This document shows positions 58,584-64,000 of a stretch of DNA of 64,000 bases, piece after piece. The notes beneath the pieces were generated by a model, which saw nothing but the letters and a program-made list of their open reading frames with translations, did no database searches and had not been told where the DNA came from. This DNA comes from Sphingomonas crocodyli (GTDB lineage Bacteria; Pseudomonadota; Alphaproteobacteria; Sphingomonadales; Sphingomonadaceae), in assembly GCF_004005865.1 (NCBI RefSeq), contig NZ_SACN01000001.1, positions 1,240,001 to 1,304,000 on the forward strand, read 5' to 3'. How positions within the stretch are numbered: position 1 is the stretch's first letter; each line of letters opens with the position of its first letter. Both the position numbers and the translations under genes were made by a program.

Positions 58584-60995
58584 ATGCCATTTGGACGGTT
58601 TCGCCACGCCTTTCGCGTGGGCGTATCGGCTACCGCGCTTGCCGTTTTTAGCCAGGCCGTTCCGGCTTGGGCGCAAGAGCAGACCTTCACATTTGATATT
58701 CCTGCACAGGACCTCGGTTCGGCTCTGCGTGCTTTTGCGCGGGCTTCGCGTCAGCAGGTGGCGTTTGACGATAAGGCTGTGCAGGGGCAGCGCGCTCCGG
58801 CACTGCGCGGTAATCATACCGCCCAGCAGGGTCTCGATCTCCTCCTCAATGGATCGGGGCTCTTTGCACGCAGGGGGCGGTCTGGCCTCTTTATCGTGCG
58901 ACCGACCGGCCAAGGCTCGGCTGCGTTAAGCGATACCAATCTGTCTGACGCAGATGGTGACCGACAAGGCTCCGACATCGTTGTGACTGCGCAGCGCCGT
59001 GACGAGCAGCTGCAAAAGGTACCCGTCGCCGTGACCGTGCTGTCTACGGCCGACCTCGAAAATCAGCGGGTCAACACGATCCAGGATGTCGCCCGTGTCA
59101 CGCCAGGTCTGACGATGGCGGCGTTCAGCTACCAGGCGCCCAACATCTCGGTCCGCGGTGCCAATAACAGCTTTTCGCAGATCGGTGTGGATCGCCCGGT
59201 CGCGATCATGCTCGATGATGTCTTCATTTCGCGGCCCTCTGGCGCAGTCTTCAATCTCTATGATCTGGCTTCAGTCCAGGTGCTGCGCGGTCCGCAGGGC
59301 ACTTTGTTTGGTCGCAATGTGACGGGCGGTGCGATTGTTCTGACCACGCGCAAACCGTCCTTCACTAAGCCGGAATATTCGGCCTCGGTTGGCTATGCCA
59401 ATTACAACCAGATCGAGGCGAACGGCCTCGTGAGCGTGCCGGTCAGCGACGATGTGGCGGTCAAGGTGGTCGCGTCGCATATGAGCCATGGCGGCTATGG
59501 CTATGATCAGGTCAGCCAGCGCAAGCAGGATGATCTCGATAGCACCAGCTTTCGCGGACAGTTGCGCGCGCGCTCCGGCGATTTCGAGACCCTTTTCATC
59601 GCCGACTATGCGCGGGACGATAATAATGGTCGCACTTTGTCGTCGCTGGCGGCCGGGAGCACTGGCAATCCGCGGATCTCGGTTCTCGGCGTCGATCAAC
59701 GGTTCAGGCGTCGTACCGGCGGCATCTCGAACACCACCACGTGGACCATTCCCGACGATATGGGTGTGGTGACCGCGACCACCGCCTATCGAGAACTGAA
59801 GTCGCGCGAGCGCCTTTCGACGGCAGGTGCCAGCTTTCGTTTCCTGACGGCTGGCAGCCAAGGCATCAACGACGATACCGCGCACGTGAAGGACTTTTCA
59901 GAGGAGGTTCGCTACACCAGCCCGAAATGGACCTGGGGCGATTTTATCGCGGGCGTCTATTATCTCCATAACGATGCGGAGCAGGTTCTGCGGGTCACGA
60001 GCTTGGCGGCTAGGACCGGTATTGTGTCGGGCAATACCACGGCGAACCAGGCCACGACCGTCAACAGCATTTCGGGCTATGTCGACGGCAACATCAACCT
60101 GCCGGGGAACTTCAAGCTTACGCTGGGCGGCCGCTATACGCATGACGTCAAGAAGGCGAGCGTCGACTTCATCAACGCACTCGCTCCTGCGCGTAACTTC
60201 TCGACGGGTAAGCTGTCGCGGACCTTCAATCAGTTCACGCCGCGCGCGGTGCTGTCGTGGAATGTCGACGAAAACACGTTGGTCTATGCCAATTATAGCC
60301 GGGGTTTCACCTCGGGTGGTTTTGCCACGACCAACACCACTTTGGCGGCGGTTGCCCAAGGCTTTCAGCCCGAAAAGGTCACCAACTATGAGGCGGGCCT
60401 GAAATCAGCCTTCTTCGATCGCCGGGTCACGCTGAACGTCGCAGCCTTCAAGATGGACTTCAAAAACAAGCAGGAGTTCGTGTTCAACAGCCTGACGGGC
60501 ATTGGCAACATCACGAACGCTGCGCAGGCGAAATCGAAGGGCGTCGAAGTGGAGCTCGGGCTGCACCCGATCAACGGCCTCGATATCAATCTGAATTATG
60601 GCGCATTGCGCAGCCGATATCAGGAGTTCGTGGTCCCCGGCCTACTCAACTATACCGGCAATTCGCTGGCTTATTCGCCGCGCAATAAGGCGTCGGCGAC
60701 GGTCCATTACGAGCACCTGATCGAGGGGTTCGGCTATGTCAGCACCAATGCCAGCTACATGTGGACCGGCACCTACACGATTAGCGCATCGACCACCCAG
60801 CTCGCCGTGCAGTCGTTCGACCTGACCAATGCTGGCCTTGCCTACGAAACCCCCGATCGGCGCTACAGGCTGGCGTTTTGGGTCAAGAATTTGTTCGACA
60901 AAGATTATGAGCTGAACGCGACGACGACCGGCACTTTGGCCCAATGGTACGGCCCGCCGCGCACCTATGGGGCGACCGCGTCGGTCAAGTTCTGA
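58584..60995 (+). CDS. TonB-dependent outer membrane receptor with STN signalling domain
   Basis: The 803-residue product has a signal peptide (AVFSQAVPAWAQ), a secretin/TonB N-terminal (STN) domain at residues 33-105 (FDIPAQDLGSALRAFARASR) that talks to FecR, a plug (VAVTVLSTADLENQRVNTIQ; VLRGPQGTLFGRNVTGGAI) and a 22-strand barrel ending KNLFDKDYELNATTTG and TASVKF. Energised by TonB-ExbBD, it imports a bulky ligand. The downstream esterase suggests an ester or polyphenol-type ligand instead of a siderophore. The ribosome site GGGGGA precedes the ATG, and the stop overlaps the esterase start. Confidence 0.95.
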   Translation: MPFGRFRHAFRVGVSATALAVFSQAVPAWAQEQTFTFDIPAQDLGSALRAFARASRQQVAFDDKAVQGQRAPALRGNHTAQQGLDLLLNGSGLFARRGRSGLFIVRPTGQGSAALSDTNLSDADGDRQGSDIVVTAQRRDEQLQKVPVAVTVLSTADLENQRVNTIQDVARVTPGLTMAAFSYQAPNISVRGANNSFSQIGVDRPVAIMLDDVFISRPSGAVFNLYDLASVQVLRGPQGTLFGRNVTGGAIVLTTRKPSFTKPEYSASVGYANYNQIEANGLVSVPVSDDVAVKVVASHMSHGGYGYDQVSQRKQDDLDSTSFRGQLRARSGDFETLFIADYARDDNNGRTLSSLAAGSTGNPRISVLGVDQRFRRRTGGISNTTTWTIPDDMGVVTATTAYRELKSRERLSTAGASFRFLTAGSQGINDDTAHVKDFSEEVRYTSPKWTWGDFIAGVYYLHNDAEQVLRVTSLAARTGIVSGNTTANQATTVNSISGYVDGNINLPGNFKLTLGGRYTHDVKKASVDFINALAPARNFSTGKLSRTFNQFTPRAVLSWNVDENTLVYANYSRGFTSGGFATTNTTLAAVAQGFQPEKVTNYEAGLKSAFFDRRVTLNVAAFKMDFKNKQEFVFNSLTGIGNITNAAQAKSKGVEVELGLHPINGLDINLNYGALRSRYQEFVVPGLLNYTGNSLAYSPRNKASATVHYEHLIEGFGYVSTNASYMWTGTYTISASTTQLAVQSFDLTNAGLAYETPDRRYRLAFWVKNLFDKDYELNATTTGTLAQWYGPPRTYGATASVKF

Positions 60996-62761
60996 TGTCG
61001 CAGTGCGACCGGATGCGAGAGGAGGGGCGGTCGGCTAAGCCGGCCGTCACCTCGACCCGTATCTGGGCACTTTCTTTTGCATGGCTCATGGCGACATCCG
61101 GGCAGGCGGGTTTCGGTCAGCCGATTGTGGGTTCTTACCTGGGTGCACCTCAGATGTGCCAAGCTCTGGCCCATCTTCGCTTGCCGGGAGCCGAGATCAC
61201 CTCTGCCGCCTTCGTGCCAGCCGGTCCGTTTGAGAGCTCCGTTCCGACCGTTGCGGGAGCGGCTGTGGTGTCGCTGGCTTCGCATTGCGAAGTGAAGGCG
61301 GTGGCTCGCCCTACGACCGATTCCGAGATCGGCATTGAGATCTGGCTGCCGGTTGAGAATTGGAATGGCCGATATCAGCAGACCGGAAACGGCGGCTGGG
61401 CAGGGGCCATCCACCGACGTCCGCTCGCAGCCGCGTTACAGCGCGGCTATGCGGTGGCCGCGACCGACAATGGTCATCAAGGCGGGATCGACGACAGTGG
61501 AAAGGGGCAGCGATCGGCTGAATTCGCGATCGGGCACCCTGAGAAGCTGATCGACTTCGGCTCACGCGCGCTTCGAGAGACGCGCGTTGCGGCTATTGCG
61601 GTCATCAAGGCCTATTATGGGCGCGCTCCCCAATATTCCTATTTTGTGGGCTGCTCCGATGGTGGCCGTGAAGCCTTGATGGCGGCGCAGCGTTTTCCCG
61701 AAGATTTTAACGGCATTCTCGCGGGCAATCCGGGCAATGATTGGTCGCATTGGGCAGCCGGTCTGATTTGGGCTCAGCAGGCTCAACTCGCCGACACGCC
61801 GGGCGCCATTCCTGTGACCAAGCGCGCGCTCATCCAAAATGCTGCGATTGCTGCCTGCGATCAGGTCGACGGTATCAAGGACGGCCTGATTGCCGATCCG
61901 CGTTTCTGTCGCTTCGATCCAGTGGTGCTTGCATGTGCAGGGGGCGACGCGCCTGATTGTCTGAGCACAGCGCAGGTCGCAACGCTTCAAAAGATCTACG
62001 ACGGTCCGAAGAATCCTCGCACTGGCGAACGGATCTACCCTGGCTATCCGCCAGGGATTGAGAATGCGCCCGGGTATAATCACGTCATCGCGCCGTGGCG
62101 TCCCAGTACCTTCTCTTATGGCGACACCTATTTTGGTCATGCGGTCTTCGAGCGGCGGGATTGGGATCCGCACAGCTTCGACTTCGACCGCGACATGGCG
62201 CTTTCCGATCGCAAGGGCGCGCCGGTTGTCGACGCCACCAATCCCGATCTCCGCTCGTTCCGCGCGCACGGTGGCAAGCTCTTGCAATATCATGGCTGGT
62301 CGGACGCGCTCATGCCGGCGGGAGCATCGATCGCTTATTATGAGACGGTCGCAGACTTCATGCGCCGCTATCCTGACCGCAGAAGCTCTGATCCGGCCTC
62401 GCTCGGCGCTTTCTATCGGCTGTTCCTGATCCCTGGCATGGGCCATTGCTACGGCGGTGATGGCCCCACCGCTATCACGCCGCCAGCCGGCAGGGATAAA
62501 GCTGACACGCGATACGATTTGGTGCTCGCGCTCGAGCAGTGGGTGGAAAAGGGCATTGCCCCGCAGATGATCATTGGGTCGGGCAGGGTTCCCAATGATC
62601 CGAGCAGGACCATGTCCCGGCCTATCTGCGCCTATCCCCAGATGACCAGATACAAGGGCAGGGGGGACACCGATGCCGCAGCGAGCTTCGCCTGCGTCTC
62701 GTCGCCCGCCTCTGCGGCATCCCAAAATCAAGACCCGACACAGCCCGGAGCAAAGCCATGA
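60995..62761 (+). CDS. Tannase/feruloyl-esterase family hydrolase
   Basis: The 588-residue product has a long leader and signal-like helix, then the tannase alpha/beta-hydrolase core: nucleophile Ser in VGCSDGGREALMAAQRFP, HGWSDALMPAGASIAYYET (catalytic Asp) and PGMGHCYGGDGP (catalytic His), plus the flanking Cys pair that the family joins by a disulfide. Family members hydrolyse gallate, ferulate, chlorogenate, or mono-phthalate and PET-derived esters. Substrate cannot be read from sequence. ATG 60995 overlaps the receptor's stop, so import and hydrolysis are coupled. Confidence 0.9.
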   Translation: MSQCDRMREEGRSAKPAVTSTRIWALSFAWLMATSGQAGFGQPIVGSYLGAPQMCQALAHLRLPGAEITSAAFVPAGPFESSVPTVAGAAVVSLASHCEVKAVARPTTDSEIGIEIWLPVENWNGRYQQTGNGGWAGAIHRRPLAAALQRGYAVAATDNGHQGGIDDSGKGQRSAEFAIGHPEKLIDFGSRALRETRVAAIAVIKAYYGRAPQYSYFVGCSDGGREALMAAQRFPEDFNGILAGNPGNDWSHWAAGLIWAQQAQLADTPGAIPVTKRALIQNAAIAACDQVDGIKDGLIADPRFCRFDPVVLACAGGDAPDCLSTAQVATLQKIYDGPKNPRTGERIYPGYPPGIENAPGYNHVIAPWRPSTFSYGDTYFGHAVFERRDWDPHSFDFDRDMALSDRKGAPVVDATNPDLRSFRAHGGKLLQYHGWSDALMPAGASIAYYETVADFMRRYPDRRSSDPASLGAFYRLFLIPGMGHCYGGDGPTAITPPAGRDKADTRYDLVLALEQWVEKGIAPQMIIGSGRVPNDPSRTMSRPICAYPQMTRYKGRGDTDAAASFACVSSPASAASQNQDPTQPGAKP

Positions 62762-64000
62762 TCACCACCAATCGCCGCTCCTTCTTGGTGGCAAGTCTGC
62801 TGGGCGTCACGCCGATGGCGTGGCGCGCTGTCGCAGCGACGACTGATCAGGGAAGTCTACCGGCTTGGACACCCGGCACGCTCGACATCCATCACATCGA
62901 TACCGGTGTCGGCAACGCGACCTTCATCATGGGGCCGGACGGAACGACCATTCTCATCGACTGCGGTGCAACGCGAGGCGGCCCACCTGCCTCAACACCT
63001 TTGCGGCCGGACTCTTCTAGGGCCGTCGGTGAATGGGTCGCACGCTATGCGCTGCGTCATGCGCGCGCGGCCAAGCGCACCACGCTCGATTATATGATCG
63101 CGACCCACGTCCATCCCGATCATGTCGGATCGCCGATCGATGGGGACCCCACTACAGCCGACGGCGTGGTGCTGACGGGCCTGCCGCAGGTTGATGCGTT
63201 GATGCCAGCCACGCTTGTCGTTGATCGCGGCTTTCCGACCTATGATCCGGTGCCACTGCTCAAGCTGCCTTGGGCAACCAATCATGTGGCTTGGCTCAAT
63301 GCGCGGGTTCGGGCCGGCCGGCGGGTCGAACATGTGCAGGTTGGCTCGACCACTCAAGTGAGGCCCATAAAGGCCGGTGCCTTCACGCTCCGCTTTGTCG
63401 GTGGCGACGGGCGCGTCTGGACGGGAAGGGGGGATGGTTCGCGCGACCTGTTGCCGCCACCTTCGACCTGGACGCCAGAATCGACGCCGCTCGAAAACAA
63501 TATGTCGATCGCGATGGTTCTTGCTTGTGGACCCTTCCGCTATTTTGCCGGTGGCGATCTCGTAGCCGACACTGTCGACGGTGCTTTCCCTTGGATGGAT
63601 GTCGAGACGCCGATCACGCGCGCAGCGGGGCCAGTCGACGTCGCATCGGCTGACCATCATGGCTATTTCGATGCGGCTGGCGTGGGCTTTGCTCAGTCGC
63701 TCGACGCTGATGCCTATGTGATCCAGGCTTGGCATGCGACCCACCCAGGCATGGCGCCCCTCCAGCGGATGCTGAATGCATGGAAGGGGCGTTCGCCGCG
63801 TGATGTCTTCATCACTCGGCTCGACCCGGCCAGCAGCGCGGTCAACCAACGCTTCTTACGACAAGTGAAGAGCACAGAAGGCCATGTCGTCGTGCGCGTC
63901 ACGCCAGACGGCCAGTACCGCATTTTCGTCACTGACAGCCGCGACGAGAATGACCGGATCACGTTCGCTGGCGAGCCCAGGCGCTCAAAGCTGCTCAAGG
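62758..64000 (+). CDS. Exported metallo-beta-lactamase-fold protein, cut at window end
   Basis: At least 414 residues; no stop before the window edge. The N-terminus NRRSFLVASLLGVTP is a twin-arginine signal. The MBL fold shows THVHPDHVGSP (HxHxDH zinc site), an opening HIDTGVGNATFIMGPDGTTI, FAGGDLVADT and the later SADHHGYFDA. This wording resembles the ComEC/Rec2-type hydrolases and exported beta-lactamase-like hydrolases. Overlap with the esterase stop (ATGA) shows it is part of the same operon. Substrate unknown. Confidence 0.8.
   Translation, partial: MITTNRRSFLVASLLGVTPMAWRAVAATTDQGSLPAWTPGTLDIHHIDTGVGNATFIMGPDGTTILIDCGATRGGPPASTPLRPDSSRAVGEWVARYALRHARAAKRTTLDYMIATHVHPDHVGSPIDGDPTTADGVVLTGLPQVDALMPATLVVDRGFPTYDPVPLLKLPWATNHVAWLNARVRAGRRVEHVQVGSTTQVRPIKAGAFTLRFVGGDGRVWTGRGDGSRDLLPPPSTWTPESTPLENNMSIAMVLACGPFRYFAGGDLVADTVDGAFPWMDVETPITRAAGPVDVASADHHGYFDAAGVGFAQSLDADAYVIQAWHATHPGMAPLQRMLNAWKGRSPRDVFITRLDPASSAVNQRFLRQVKSTEGHVVVRVTPDGQYRIFVTDSRDENDRITFAGEPRRSKLLK

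Noticed and set aside
31260..64000. A further copy of the att core GGCGCCCCAGCCA to the right of element 2
   Set aside because: None was seen on reading; weaker look-alikes at 37450 and 46870 differ in the core. The right boundary is left open.
1..64000. CRISPR array or rRNA operon
   Set aside because: No regularly spaced repeat-spacer array and no rRNA sequence are present; the direct repeats found are too few and too short.

Overview
The window reads as a high-GC alphaproteobacterial chromosome, most probably a sphingomonad. The basis is a remnant of an RcGTA-type gene transfer agent, a FecI/FecR/TonB-receptor unit with an STN-type receptor, an OmpA-like porin with a proline hinge, and two classes of dispersed palindromic repeat of the kind scattered through sphingomonad genomes. 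The genus is inferred; there is no rRNA to confirm it.

1-15.5 kb is ordinary backbone: two methyltransferases, a SOUL haem-binding protein, the GTA remnant, OmpA, a VOC protein, an Rrf2 regulator with a DUF2200 gene, a pentapeptide-repeat protein, Cu/Zn superoxide dismutase, RNA 2',3'-cyclic phosphodiesterase and a Bax-inhibitor-1 protein. Three surface-polysaccharide genes are spread through it: a UDP-sugar dehydrogenase, a WecG-type glycosyltransferase and a UDP-glucuronate-type epimerase. The GTA remnant appears to be a deletion that joined the start of the large terminase to the end of the gp15-like tail protein.

15.46-31.25 kb is an element integrated at tRNA-Gln(TTG). A 20-bp direct repeat of the tRNA 3' end marks both ends, 13-bp iterons that look like integrase arm sites sit just inside each end, and a tyrosine integrase lies at the right end. 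Inside are a SIR2-domain protein (probable anti-phage cargo), a GrlR-like gene, a serine resolvase with a small upstream gene, and a leftward block of phage-type genes around a 1399-residue internal-virion-like protein. There are no capsid, tail or packaging genes, so this is a prophage remnant or satellite-like island.

31.25-38.5 kb starts directly at the right att site with a second, unrelated tyrosine integrase, so two elements are stacked on one tRNA gene. The second carries two small HTH genes, a primase-polymerase, two proteins I do not recognise and a protein with an HUH-type HxH motif plus a YxxK motif. This is an integrative element with its own replication genes. Its right boundary was not found by eye.

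38.9-56 kb is an accessory region: a PD-(D/E)XK nuclease-like gene with a compact DUF2958 cassette, two SHOCT-domain membrane proteins (one with a 14-C tract), a Vsr/MTES_1575-like nuclease, membrane proteins of unknown role, a HigA antitoxin with a possible divergent toxin, a PadR-type regulator with a palindromic operator, and then a leftward trio: membrane protein, caspase-like protease, KAP P-loop NTPase. The trio is the best candidate here for an incompletely described defence or cell-suicide system. A 30-residue single-span membrane peptide with a good ribosome binding site lies beside it.

56.9-64 kb is a rightward unit: ECF sigma factor, FecR-like anti-sigma factor, TonB-dependent receptor, tannase/feruloyl-esterase-family hydrolase and a metallo-beta-lactamase-fold protein cut off by the window end. 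It probably senses, imports and hydrolyses an ester-type ligand.
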